Below are positions 22,631-33,654 of a DNA stretch of 64,000 nucleotides, piece by piece. The notes under the pieces are model-generated. The model was not told the origin of the DNA, searched no databases, and was given only the letters and a program-made list of their open reading frames with translations. The DNA comes from Pollenia angustigena. Lineage: Eukaryota > Arthropoda > Insecta > Diptera > Polleniidae. The position numbers and the translations under genes were made by a program. The stretch's first letter is position 1. Every line of letters begins with the position of its first letter. The DNA lies in the NCBI GenBank assembly GCA_930367215.1, contig OV884059.1, positions 67,303,393-67,367,392 of the forward strand. The letters run 5' to 3'.

Positions 22631-23602
22631 TATATGAATCCTTACTTCATAACACAATTGAGTTCTTAACAGGGTACTAGTTTCTTAATTTGTCTTTATA
22701 TTTTGTGGTATAGAGTATCAAATGGTCGGCTTGACCGACTGTACTTTCTTACTTTTTATTTATTTTTTGTGTGTGTTGTTTGCATATTTAACATAAATTT
22801 ACTATTACCAAAAGATAAAGCGAGTTGTAGCATTAACATCAAAGAGATGCCCGCTCGTTTTTATTGGCATTTTATGCAAAACACATTTTTTTTGCTAGGA
22901 AATATTTTGACCTAATAAGCAATCATTCACGTCGTATCCACCCACCATCCGTCGAGTTATGTTCATTACATTTCCCCAAAAACTCTTCTTCCATATTTGA
23001 AATTCCTTTTTAACTTTGGGGGTTGATTGGTTTGTTTGTGCCCCTCTGGATGCTGCAAATTCTAACAATAACCAGGTCTGGTTATGGATTTTATTTTAGA
23101 CGTTGTTATTGTTGTTGTTCAGTTCAATACCATTAATATTGGTACTTGTTGTAGAAGTGTTTATTTTTTCGCAGTTGTTTTTCGAAAATGTATGTGTTTT
23201 AGTTTTGGTTGGAGTGGAGTGGAGTGGCGTACATGAGAAGTAGCTTGGGCAGTAAAATTGACCCAAATCAAATTTTTATTTTGTTCTTGTTTAACTTAAA
23301 TTTAAATTGGATTTATTTAGGTATAAAAATAAATGTTAATTTTAATTCGATTAATAAGAACACGAATGTCATGAAAGAAAGGAATAAAAAGTTAATAAAA
23401 AAACAAAGGAAAAGGACGAATAAAAAGGAGTAGATAAAAATGTATTTCATTGTTTAAGCCACCGCGTTCATGAGATACAAGATAATACAAACTTAGAAAT
23501 GACGAATTTAACAAACGCTTAATAAAAAAAAGGTCCAACAAAAGCTTAAAATTACTGTGTGGACAAGTTCTGTCCGTTACCTTAATAAGATAAGATAAAA
23601 TA
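22631..23602. other. No gene seen
   Basis: AT-rich. The ORFs at 22703-22915 and 23209-23433 have no recognisable domain. A short TGGAGTGGAGTGGAGTGG stretch lies at about 23211-23227. Confidence 0.4.
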
Positions 23603-24129
23603 ACACAGTACAACATTTTTCAGTTAATTGATTGCCAACTCAATTCTGTGAACTGTATGTGAAATTAGACCCAAAAAGAAGAATTTCTGCATCATTCGTT
23701 TTGTCTTCTTACCTGCGATTTGAAGTTAGTATCGATTTGAAGTTAGTACTATCGTATAGGGGAATTTATCACGTTTTAGGCCCTGTTGTTTGACATAGCT
23801 CGACAACCACTAGCCCAATTTAGTTGAAATAAATTTTAAAAAATTAAGAATGACAATTCTCTTAATCTGTTTATATATTGTTTTCCTATACAAGTAACAC
23901 TTTCGAAGTTAAAAATGAATGTATGAAGGGAAAAAATTATTTTTTGCCTAAAAATTAAAATTTTTTTTTTTTAAAATACATAAAAAATCCAAAATGGAAA
24001 AAAGTTTCAAGTCTAGTTATTTTTTCGCAAAGTCACATAACCTATGAGCAAAATGAGACAAAGATCATAAAAATCGATGCACGCGTTTCGCTTTTATTCG
24101 CAATTGAGTAAAGGTATGAATTTCAAAAA
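23603..24129 (+). repeat. Left TIR of the 3.6-kb transposon
   Basis: Inverse copy of 26700-27214. Divergence is concentrated in the outermost 30 bp after CACAGTACAACA (an insertion in the left arm), in the poly-T/poly-A tracts, and at the inner edge near TTTATTCGCAATTGAGTAAA. Confidence 0.9.
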
Positions 24130-24287
24130 TCAGTTATAGCCACCACCCTTAAAATAAAAATAAAAATATAAATTAAAAAATTATCATGCAAAAAAAAACT
24201 TTATTTATAAAAACTTAATGAAAATAAAATAATATGCAATTAATACGCAATTATAATATGCATAAAAACAAAATTTAGAACATTTTT

Positions 24288-26257
24288 TCAATTATTGGCA
24301 ATATCCATCCTTGTAGAAGTTGACGCTTGTGGTTCTGATGATCTTGTTTTCTTCGTAGGTTGTTCATATTCATGGTCTAAGTCTGTATCGTCATCCGAGA
24401 TACACATACTATTCAAGGGCGTGTTTCTTTCACTGTGTCCACCAATTTCAATGTCTTCATCTTCGGTGCTTTCTTCAAACTGCATAATTGTGGAACACCA
24501 CCAACAAACCTCCGCAAGCAATGCATCCAATTTTTTGCTTTTGAACCGCTTTTCAAATGGCATGGTCACCTGGTGGAACCTCTCTCCTTGTTCGTCTGAT
24601 TCCTGAGGTGATTGTGCCAAAAAAGTATCGAGGTGGTGGTGCAAGAAATGCAATTTCAGCGTCATGGATGCACCGATTTTTTCGAAATAAAACAGCAACC
24701 TGTCCACTCGTTGCTGTATCTCTTCTCGCTGGACACGGTTCTTTCCTAGAACGCCTTCTTTTACTTCTTTCAATGCGTTCCATGCATGTTGGTGGTCGTG
24801 ATGCTCTGAAAGCAAATGTGTGAAAGAATCACTTTTGATCAATTTCCGAATATCAGGTCCATTGAGAATACCTGTTTTAAATACATAAGAAAAACGAAAA
24901 AATTATTGGTAATGCGAATGTATAGAAATTAACAAATTTAGATATGACAATATTGAAATACAGAGTACGATACGTACCGTTTTTAATTTTCTCATCACTG
25001 AGTTTCGGAAAGATGGATTTCAAACAGTCAAAGGCGCCGTTAACTTTTTTGACCACCACTTCAACGAATTTCCCAGCTATTCCCAGTTTCATGTGGAGCG
25101 GTGGCAACAAAATATCATCCAGGTCCTTTATCATAGGTTCATTGCGTAATTTTAATTGTTTGTTGAGCTCGGGAGTTCTTCCTTTCCAATCTTTACATTG
25201 ATATTGATTTCCTTTGTATCGTGAATCCCAATTACAAAGGAAGCAGAAGTATTTTGGATATCCGCCCTTTTCTATAATCCCTTGTAGTATGTTGACCACC
25301 TTCAGATCGCAACAAATGTTCCATTTGTGTTCATCGTATTTGATTTTCTTCAAAATTTCGCCCAATGCTTCATACGTTTCCTTCATAGTTGTGCTGAGTC
25401 CCAATGGAATGCATGGTTTTTTATTTTTTTTTGTGCAGCAGCACAGCCTTCAAACTAGTAACTGAACCATCGATGAATAAACGCCAGTCGCCAGCGATAT
25501 AATCCATTCCCAATTTTTTCACTAAACCTGGGATATCATGGCAGTACGTGAACGTATTTGCTTCGTCAACGGAATAAAATTTCTGAAAATCAGCTTGGCG
25601 TTGTCGGTATGATGTTGCGCTGACATTTTGCTGTGTGAGTTTTCTTCTCTTCAAAAAAGATGTCAGCCATTCGGAGTCGTGTTGTGATAGTCCCAGCTTG
25701 GCCACAATGTAATCCATTTGGATTTGTGGTAGCGGTTGTGGTGCACTATTTTCAATATCGGGTATCCAATCAGCATCATCCAAATCGGTCGGATTGGTGA
25801 AAACGGTTTCGGCTAGCAGGGACACAGTATCCGCACTCGGAGGTTTAGGTGCATCGGTATCAGCAGGGCGTTGCACTGGAAGTGTGGCAGTAAATGCAGC
25901 AGTGTATACTTTTGTTTTCAATTGTTGTCTGTTTAATCCAGGACGAAAATTTATGCATGCATAGCACCTGGATTCATCATGTCCAGTTGTGTCTTCCACC
26001 CAAATTACTGGCTTCATAAAAGATAACTTTCTACTTTTTCCGTGAATCCATTTTAGAAGGGTAGTATAACAACTGTTGCACACTGTGTTCGGCGTAAAAT
26101 TTGCACCACTTAAATCTGCTTCATCGAAATAATTACAATACGCGGTTTTGAATTGCTCAGTAAACAAATTTTTTCGATCTTTTTTCTGTATTTTTCGGAC
26201 GATATGACCACAAACGTAACAATATTCATCCAAATATGGGCACTTGTTGTTTTCCAT
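24288..26257 (-). pseudogene. DDE-type transposase gene, one intron, one frameshift
   Basis: Three minus-strand frames form one gene. Exon 1 starts with ATG at 26257. Its first 278 residues hold CXXC pairs at 13/16, 60/63 and 98/101 (zinc-binding N-terminus), then RLFIDGS with Asp263. An extra A in the A-run near 25421-25430 shifts the frame. The next frame carries HKWNICCDLKVV (Asp near 25307), YFCFLCNWDSR and LLPPLHMKLG, and ends at a GTACGT donor (24977). After a 106-bp intron (acceptor CAG at 24872) exon 2 has SMTLKLHFLHHHLD and SDEQGERFHQ (Glu near 24583), and stops at 24288 behind an acidic tail with KKTR. FID, C-DLK and E-QGERFHQ suggest a DDE triad. I recall close relatives among uncharacterised invertebrate repeat proteins. 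Whether the shift is a mutation or an assembly error is open. Confidence 0.8.
24872..24977 (-). other. Intron of the DDE transposase gene
   Basis: Minus-strand sequence starts GTACGTATCG and ends TTTAAAACAG. Removing it joins a G to GT and keeps the frame (Lys-Asn-Gly-Ile-Leu-Asn-Gly-Pro). Without removal, the upstream frame runs into hydrophobic read-through and a stop. Short AT-rich introns of this size are usual in insects. Confidence 0.85.
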
Positions 26258-26699
26258 ATTGATATATTTTATGTTTTGTTGTTATTCACTTTTAAAAAAC
26301 TGGAGAAAAATCACTTTTACTGTTCGCGTTCGTCGGCACTGGCTGAATGCCAAAAATCGATCAATGCACACCTATAAATACTACGAATTTTTGAATATTT
26401 TACTGCCAGGTACTTATAAATGGGCGCATATTTTAAGGGCGGCTGGCTATATACTTGATTCAGCACTTGTACCCTTAAATGTGGGTGCAATTTCTGTTAA
26501 AAAAATCATATAGGTAGCCACCGGAAAAACCCAAATAATAAAAAGGTCCACTTTCCGTTTAATTGTCCACGTACATTTATTACCGCAATCATAAAAATCA
26601 AATAACCTTTTGTTTATTCCTTTTTTTTTTAATTCTCAGAATCATGAAAAAGGTGTCAATGTTTTCTCCAAATAATGTTGTGCATATCTCGAGCAAACT
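26258..26699. promoter_or_regulatory. Upstream region of the transposase gene
   Basis: The 440 bp between the ATG at 26257 and the right TIR should hold the transcription start of the minus-strand gene. No convincing TATA box or initiator could be fixed. ORFs 26153-26377 and 26244-26513 on the plus strand are not supported. Confidence 0.35.
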
Positions 26700-27214
26700 T
26701 TTGAAATTCATACATTTACTTAATTGTGAATAAATGACAAACGCGTGCATCGATTTTTATGATCTTTGTCTCATTTTGCTCATAGGTTATGTGACTTTGC
26801 GAAAAAATAACTAGACTTGAAACTTTTTTCCATTTTGGATTTTTTATGTATTTAAAAAAAAAAAAATTTAAATTTTTAGGCAAAAAATAATTTTTTCCCT
26901 TCATACATTCATTTTTAACTTCGAAAGTGTTACTTGTATAGGAAAACAATATATGAACAGATTAAGGGAATTGTAATTCTTAATTTTTTAAAATTTATTT
27001 CAACTAAATTGGGCTAGTGGTTGTCGAGCTATGTCAAACAACAGGGCCTAAAACGTGATAAATTCCCCTATACGATAGTACTAACTTCAAATCGATACTA
27101 ACTTCAAATCGCAGGTAAGAAGACAAAACGAATGATGCAGAAATTCTTCTTTTTGGGTCTAATTTCACATACAGTTCACAGAATTGAGTTGGCAAATCAT
27201 GTGTTGTACTGTGT
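26700..27214 (-). repeat. Right TIR of the 3.6-kb transposon
   Basis: Inverse copy of 23603-24129. The ORF 26716-26949 is simply a translation of the TIR; the corresponding stretch in the left arm is interrupted. Confidence 0.9.
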
Positions 27215-27825
27215 AATTTATTATTATTAATTTTTTTTCTTTTATAACTTTGTTATCGCACACAAAGATATGTACTTATGTATATATTTTTATTATTTTT
27301 TTGCCTAGGCAAAGTTTCTTTTTTAATTATTTGGGATTTTTGTGTTTTTTTTTTATTAAAATTTTTCGGTTTTAATTTGTTTGCCCAACGTTCGCCTGAC
27401 TTATGGAAGCCAATTATTTTTAGAGGATATTTTTTTTTATTGCGTCGAAGTATTTGATAATTATCTTATTAACATAAAAGCCAACTCAACCTTACTTTTT
27501 ATTTAGACTTGATGCATCCCTTATCGAATCTGGATAGTAATTAAGTTGAGATTATGAAAATTCAATTGGATTTTCGGTTTAAACAAATAGTATTTTTATT
27601 TATATTTATTTATAAAAAGGGGTTAGGAAATTATTAAGCAAATTTACAATTAATCTATTGGTTACAAGGACTGTCGAGTTGGCATTATGGGCTGTATAAC
27701 ATAAAAAACTTAATTATTCTTGACTGTGTTGGCCAAACAGTAAGTGGTGAAAATCTTACAACTAAAAATTAGTCCAACTCCAGTTGAACATTAATACTTA
27801 AACGAAACCTTGTTCGTATTTGAAG
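27215..27825. other. No gene seen
   Basis: AT-rich, without recognisable ORF, palindrome or repeat shared with the rest of the window. Confidence 0.4.
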
Positions 27826-28159
27826 TTGAGAACCAGTGTTGCCAAAACTTTGTGACCAAAAATGGCTAAATTTACGGAAAAAATTGCTAAAAATGGGCCA
27901 AAAAATGGCTAAAAGCTTTATTAAATAAAAACACATTAAAATTCAATAACAAAACAGAAATAATTCATTTAAAGTTTTTTACGATGAAATTGTGAGTTAA
28001 GATCAATTTGTTTAATAAGAACAAACGTAAATTAATATTAAAATAAATAAATATTAAAGAATTAAATCATCGAAAAATTCGATGCCGTCATTGTTCATCT
28101 CATAGGAATCACTCACTCATTAGTTTCAAATAATCATTAGTTTTAAATAATTTGAAGGT

Positions 28160-28639
28160 ACCCTGCGGGAAATTTGTGTCAATTGGTCCAACAGACTGGT
28201 CCTGGGAGTTGTGAAAATAGAACAGCTTCAAAAAGAAAAACCTCATGACCAGTGAAAGAAGAACCAATCATGAAACTGGCTTATGAAGAACAAAAAGGTA
28301 GAACAAGTAATGAATTACAGTACAGTCTTCATGTTTGGTGTGATACATTTTTTTGGGACTTTCTAAAATTTGGCTCTTGAATTTAATTCTAGAACTTGTT
28401 TTATTGAACTAATACTACATCGCATTGAAATAATACTAAATTTTAGTAACTGTCACTTAACACGTCCATTGAGAATAGATTTGTGACTGGTCAAATGGTG
28501 TCAATTGACCCCCTCCAATGACAACCCCATGTAAAAGTGATAGGTCTTATTCATAGAAAGTGTTCAAACTAGAACCGGTCTCTACCACCAAAGACCTATC
28601 ACGGGACTACTTTGGTGTCAGTTCGCTTCCCTCTAGGGT
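28160..28639 (-). mobile_element. Dispersed TIR repeat, copy C (complete)
   Basis: The most complete copy: ACCCTGCGGGAAATTTGTG at 28160 and TTCGCTTCCCTCTAGGGT at 28639, so the outer ends are imperfect inverted repeats of about 13 bp. The interior matches copies A (1-465) and B (10379-10770). No clean target duplication is seen. Length 480 bp, non-coding. Confidence 0.75.
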
Positions 28640-29261
28640 AAATCATAATCACGACAACATTTGCCCAACCTTTTGAGTCCAGATCTACAATAAAAAGCAA
28701 ATAAGGAAGTATTGTCGGTTAAACCCGACTTAATGATACCTTACACCACATTAGAACCTTTGTTCCAAATTTTAATAAATAATCTCTAAATTGCGACCTG
28801 TACTTTGCGCACAAGGTTTACATGGACAGCCAGCCAGCCGGACAAATATCGTGATTCTGAGTTAATCGATATACGTAAAGGTGGGCAAAGGACTAATATT
28901 TTAAGTTGTTACAGACATCAGCACAAACGCATAGTACCCTCTCCACTATTGTGGTGGTGGTATAAATATTGTATTGTTATGGTTACCTAATTAATAAAAT
29001 CGAATTAACGGTTGCTTAATGTAACCTATTTCTCAAATTACTTTTAACGATGTTTACTTGGCTAAACAGCCTCTCTACTTCAGCATTAGACCATGGAAGT
29101 GAGAGCAACTTTATAGTCAATTCTGAAATTTCTAAAACAATTTTGTTACCGCCTGCATCCCTTTATTGAAATACTTGCAACCAGAAAGAAACAGCGATGT
29201 TTGAGTTGATCCATTTTATAATTTTTACCATTTTTAATAGTGGAATACTGTTCCTTTATCA

Positions 29262-29403
29262 GGGATCACATTATGAAAGTTTTCTTTCAGAAAATCTGAG
29301 TTAATTGGTGAGAGGGGAAGAGAACATGCATTTCTTCTCTCCTCTCTCTCCTCTCTCACCCATAAACTCAGACTTTCTGAAAGAAAACTTTCATAGTGTG
29401 AAC
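29262..29403. mobile_element. 142-bp MITE with 40-bp inverted ends
   Basis: The left arm contains TGAAAGTTTTCTTTCAGAAA, and the right arm TTTCTGAAAGAAAACTTTCA. The centre holds a CTCTCTCCTCTCTC tract. The terminal bases are GGGATCACA and TGTGAACCC. It lies inside the hAT element 27834-29575. Confidence 0.75.
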
Positions 29404-29583
29404 CCAGACTTTATTTTGAAAGATTTGTAAAAGTTTTGATTGAAATTAAAGGCGTTTTAATTGTTTAAAATTTTTATTTTACTTTTATAAATTTTTATAA
29501 TAAAATAAAAATTATTCTTTTAAAAGAAAAACGGCACAAACATTTTAAAACAAAATGGCTAAATTGGCAACACTGTTGAGAAC

Positions 29584-30401
29584 TCTCGCATACGATCTGT
29601 GCAAAAATTATAGAAAACAAGATAACGCATTGCGCATGTTAACAAAACTTAACATGTTTGTTTGCTTGTGTTTTTATACCCTTCACCGAAGGTAAAAAGG
29701 GTATATGAGAGGTACAGATGCAAAGAATGCAAAGTCCACTTTTTAAACAAACGTAACTAATAATACCTCTTAGTTGTATTAAATGAATGCTTCTAATTGA
29801 ATATTACATTACCAGAAACACTTTTATCTCATAAAAAAGTATGTTCAAAAATTAAGAATTGATGAAAAACCGACAATGTCCATTGGAGATTGTCGTTTTT
29901 GCAATGATCACAGTTTGTTAAGCTCTTTTTCTCTCAATTATTTTCGAAATTGCATGTTATTTTTTTTCTTTTTTGCAAAACAAAACTAAAAAGAAACTTA
30001 TAACTATAACAAATAAGTTAGTTTTATTGTTCTTTTTATAACTTTGTCATTAGTCGTAATTATGGAGCTAAGTTGCTATGAAGTTCCTCCAAAGCAATCA
30101 AGAAAAAACTAAGGCTTTGTTAAGTTTAAGAATTTTATAACTACTGATTTTTTTAAGTACTTTCCAATGCTTAGAAAGCAGCAATGTCCATTTGATTGAG
30201 CAAACACAGCAATCTCCAATTTTATTATTATAATTGCCAACAAACTTGAAACTTGAAACTTGCGTCATGTCTTCATCATATTCTTATTTACTGAATAGCA
30301 GATATACAATACATTAATATGCATAAACTTTGAGCTAGAGGTTTTTACTATTTATTACGAAAAATATAAATGTGGACTTTGCAGTCTTTGCATCTATACC
30401 C
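29584..30401. other. No gene; palindrome of the GGGTATA repeat
   Basis: TTTTTATACCCTTCACC and GGTAAAAAGGGTATA form a palindrome at 29672-29704, a hallmark that recurs at 31168 and 33673. The remainder, to 30400, is AT-rich without genes. Confidence 0.45.
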
Positions 30402-30463
30402 CTCATATATAAGTTTGTCATTCCGTTTGTAATTTCTTCAATATTGATCTAAGACCCTATAAA

Positions 30464-30506
<43 letters not shown>

Positions 30507-32280
30507 GTCCTTATGAGGAGCGAGGTTGATTTAACCATGTCCGTCTGTCCGGCTGACCGTTGAAATGGATTTTCCGAAGACCCCATATATGATGGGGGCC
30601 ACGTTATTATACATTTATGTCACATATGTTCCGGAATTGTTTGCTATTGAGATTCAGCAAGATCGGTCCACAAGCGGCTGAGAGATGAGCAAAAAACAAC
30701 GACTACCTCTAATTTTTCCCAAAAATCCCTTGTTGTTGTGGTATTTCTATTACGTTTTTCTGTATATCTTGAGAACGGCAACAGCCAAAGCTTTCAAATT
30801 AGGTACAGACATTTAGGTTATCAATACACAGCATCCCACAAAATGTGGGCGGGATCGGAGAAGTGGGCGTGGTATCTTCCGTACAAAAAATATCAAAAAT
30901 TTTATAAAAACCTGATTTTTTGGAAATCTTTAGTAAACAATATTTTCTGTAAAAATCGGAAAAATCGGTTCAGATACGAAAAAATTATGGCCGAAATAAT
31001 ATTTTTTTTTAAATACCCACTATCGGGAACCATAGATCTTCCCGAGTCCAAGATTTATAACCCAACTAACTGGAAAATTTCTTCCTAAACACGTCGGTAT
31101 ATAAATCTGTCAAATCGGTTATAATTGAGTTATAATCAAAATACTGAATTCCCAAAAATTAGTCTTTTTATACCCTTCACCTCAGGAGGAAAAGGGTATA
31201 TATAAGTTTGTCATTCCGTTTGTAATTTCTTCAATATTGATCTAAGAGCCTATAAAGTATATATATGCTGGGTCCTTATAAGGAGCGAAGTTGATTTAAC
31301 CATGTCCGTCAGTCCGTCTGACCGTTGAAATGGATTTTCCGAAGACCCCATATATGATGGGGGCCAGGTTGTTATTTATTATTTATGTCACATATGGTCC
31401 GGAATTGTTTGCTATTGAAATTCAGCAAGATCGGTCCACAAATGGCTGAGATATGAGCAAAAAACCACGACTACCTCTAATTTTTAGGGCTGCCATATGT
31501 CCTATGGATATGACTTGTATATCGGAAATTTTCAGTAGAACTTATTTTATAAAAAACTCGGGAAACTCGGTTCAGATACAAAAAAGTTGTGACCAAAACT
31601 AAATTTTTTTTTTTAAATACCCTCTTTCGGGAACCATTGCTCTCCCTGAGTCCAAACTTTATAACTCAAGTAAATGGTAAATTTCTTCTTAAACACGTCG
31701 GTATATAAATCTGTCAAATCGGTGAAAATATGGCTGAGTTATGAGCAAATAACCACGACTTCCTCTAATTTTTTCCAAAAATCCCTTGTGGTTGTTGTAT
31801 TTTTATTTATTTTTGCTGCATATCTGGGGGTCGGCAAAAGCCAAATTAGGTACACACATTTAGGTTGCTAATACACACCATCCTACAAAATGTAGGCGGG
31901 ATTGGAGAAGTGGTACCTCCCGTACAAAAAAATTAAAAATTGTATAAAAACCTAAATTTTAGGGCTGCCATATATCCTATGGATATGACTTATATACCAA
32001 AATATAGGAAATTTTTAGTAAAAAATATTTTCTGAAAAATTCGAAAAAATCGGTTCAGATACGAAAAACTTATGGTCAAAATAATATTTTTTTTTAAAAT
32101 ACCCACTTTCGGCAACCATAGATCAGCCCGAGTCGAAGCTTTATAACTCTAGTAAATGGCAAATTTCTTCTTAAACACGTCGGTACATAAATCTGTCAAA
32201 TCGGTTAAAAAATGGCTGAGTTATAACCGAAATACTGAATCCCCAAAAATTACTCTTTTTTTATAATTAACTTTGTTTAA
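30402..32280. repeat. Degenerate direct repeats of the GGGTATA family, with (TA)n
   Basis: Two long blocks (about 30402-31168 and 31185-32270) share TAAGTTTGTCATTCCGTTTG, GGGTCCTTATGAGGAGCGA-type sequence, AATGGATTTTCCGAAGACCC, AGCAAGATCGGTCCACAA and the AAACACGTCGGTATATAAAT block, which occurs three times. A (TA)n tract of about 39 bp lies at 30465-30503. The 116-residue ORF 30738-31088 is repeat read-through. Confidence 0.7.
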
Positions 32281-32292
32281 ATATGTATATTA

Positions 32293-32637
32293 GGGTGGCA
32301 GCTAAATTTCAACTTTGGATTTTCAACATCTCCCGGGCGGAATATTGTGCCACATGGTCTAAAACTGATGTGGAAAAAATTTCAGCCAAATCGGATAACT
32401 TTTACCCCTGCCCCTTTGAGGTCAAAGTTCAAATGATAAAAAAAAAATTCCATACTAGCAAAAAATTTTTTTTTTCGAATTTTTTTTTATCATTTGAACT
32501 TTGACCTCAAAGGGGCAGAGGTAAAAGTTATCCGATTTGGCTGAAATTTTTTCCACATCAGTTTGAGACCATGTGGCACAATATTCCGCCCGGGAGATGT
32601 TGAAAATCCAAAGTTGAAATTTAGCTGGCACCCTAGT
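32293..32637. mobile_element. 345-bp near-perfect foldback, TA...GGGTGGCAGC ends
   Basis: The left arm 32293-32455 and right arm 32478-32637 are almost exact inverse copies around a 22-bp spacer. The ends read TTAGGGTGGCAGCTAAAT and ATTTAGCTGGCACCCTA, so a TA target duplication is possible. The arms contain CATCTCCCGGGCGGAATATT and CCCCTTTGAGGTCAAAGTTC. The same arm occurs singly, on the minus strand, in each 1.63-kb tandem unit downstream. The ORFs that run through it differ between arms only because of repeat symmetry. Confidence 0.8.
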
Positions 32638-33425
32638 AATCATGCTCTTAAATAGGGTCAAAAACTGCATTTTTCCAGTTTTTTACCCCAATTTAGAACA
32701 AAAATGCGATGTCGAAAAAAATTTTTTAAAAAAAATTTAAAAAACCTGGTATTAAGAGCAACAAAAAATCTTTAATGTGTGCTTATCAAAACTAAAAAAA
32801 AAAATTTTTTTTTTAAATTTTTTAGAGTAAGACCCTAACAAGCCTCAAATTTTTTTTCAGAGTCACTTTTGAAACTGAAAATCTTGTCCGATCGAAATGA
32901 AATTTTTTGTTGTTAATAAGCTTATAAAGCTTTCTAATATTAAAAAAAAAAAAAAAAAAAAAAATCGAAAAAAAAATTTTTTGCTTGTATGGAATTTTTT
33001 TTTTATCATTTGAACTTTGACCTCAAAGGGGCAGGGGTAAAAGTTATCCGATTTGGCTGAAATTTTTTCCACATCAGTTTTAGACCATGTGGCACAATAT
33101 TCCGCCCGGGAGACATCAATATTAATACAAAAAAATTGCTCCATACATTTAGCTGCCACCCTAATGTATATGTATACAAGTATATATAAATGTTTATATA
33201 TAAATATAACTTAAGTTAATGGTAAAATTCTTTCTTAACACGTCGGTATATAAAATTATCAAATCGGTTAGACAATGGGTAATTTATGAGCAAAATACTC
33301 CAAAAATTGGCTAAAAAACATCAAATTTTTATAAAAACCTAAATTTTAGGGCTGCCATACGTCCTATGTATATGACTTATATACCAAAATATCGGAAATT
33401 TTTATGAGTTATAACCGAAATACTG

Positions 33426-33654
33426 GGGTCTAATCACCGCATACGATATCGAGCAAAATTGATCGAAATTATTTATTTTGGTATCTTGAAACTCGATATC
33501 GAATGAAATGTATTGAATTTGAAATAATAGCATTCGACATCAGTAACTCGACATTACATTTATGGAGTTTTCATTCGATACGCCAGTGTCTATCGTATGC
33601 AAAAAATTCAATAGTTTATTCGATACGAAAGTATCGAATGCGGTGATTAGACAT
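33426..33654. mobile_element. 229-bp MITE, duplication CTG, with empty site
   Basis: Ends GGGTCTAATCACCGCATACG and the inverse CGAATGCGGTGATTAGACAT, flanked by CTG (33423-33425 and 33655-33657). The related repeat at 32230-32250 reads AAATACTGAATCCCC without the insertion, so the borders are set by an empty site. The interior is rich in ATCGAT-like palindromes. Copies at 35056-35284 and 36686-36914 belong to the tandem units. Confidence 0.85.

Larger units (their letters stand above)
23603..27214 (-). mobile_element. 3.6-kb DDE DNA transposon with about 520-bp TIRs
   Basis: Two long inverted arms (23603-24129 and 26700-27214) bracket a single minus-strand gene. The outer ends read CACAGTACAACA and, at the other side, TGTTGTACTGTG. 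TAA lies directly outside both ends and may be a 3-bp target duplication. The arms agree over almost their whole length, including the block CTATCGTATAGGGGAATTTA and a doubled GATTTGAAGTTAGTA, so the insertion is fairly recent. The gene between them encodes a zinc-binding, DDE-like transposase. CACTA-type elements combine CAC- ends with 2-3 bp duplications, but I cannot assign this one to a superfamily. Confidence 0.85.
27834..29575. mobile_element. hAT element, perfect duplication TTGAGAAC
   Basis: The left end CAGTGTTGCCAAAACTTTG and right end AAATTGGCAACACTG are inverted, and TTGAGAAC occurs directly outside both (27826-27833 and 29576-29583). No transposase is left. Inside are the dispersed TIR repeat copy C (28160-28639) and a MITE (29262-29403), both later insertions. 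ORF 28805-28990 has no support. Confidence 0.9.

Noticed and set aside
24295..25465. Plus-strand ORFs across the transposase gene
   Set aside because: Shadows of the minus-strand exons, which have the conserved motifs and splice sites.
30465..30503. CRISPR or telomere-like array
   Set aside because: It is a simple (TA)n microsatellite.
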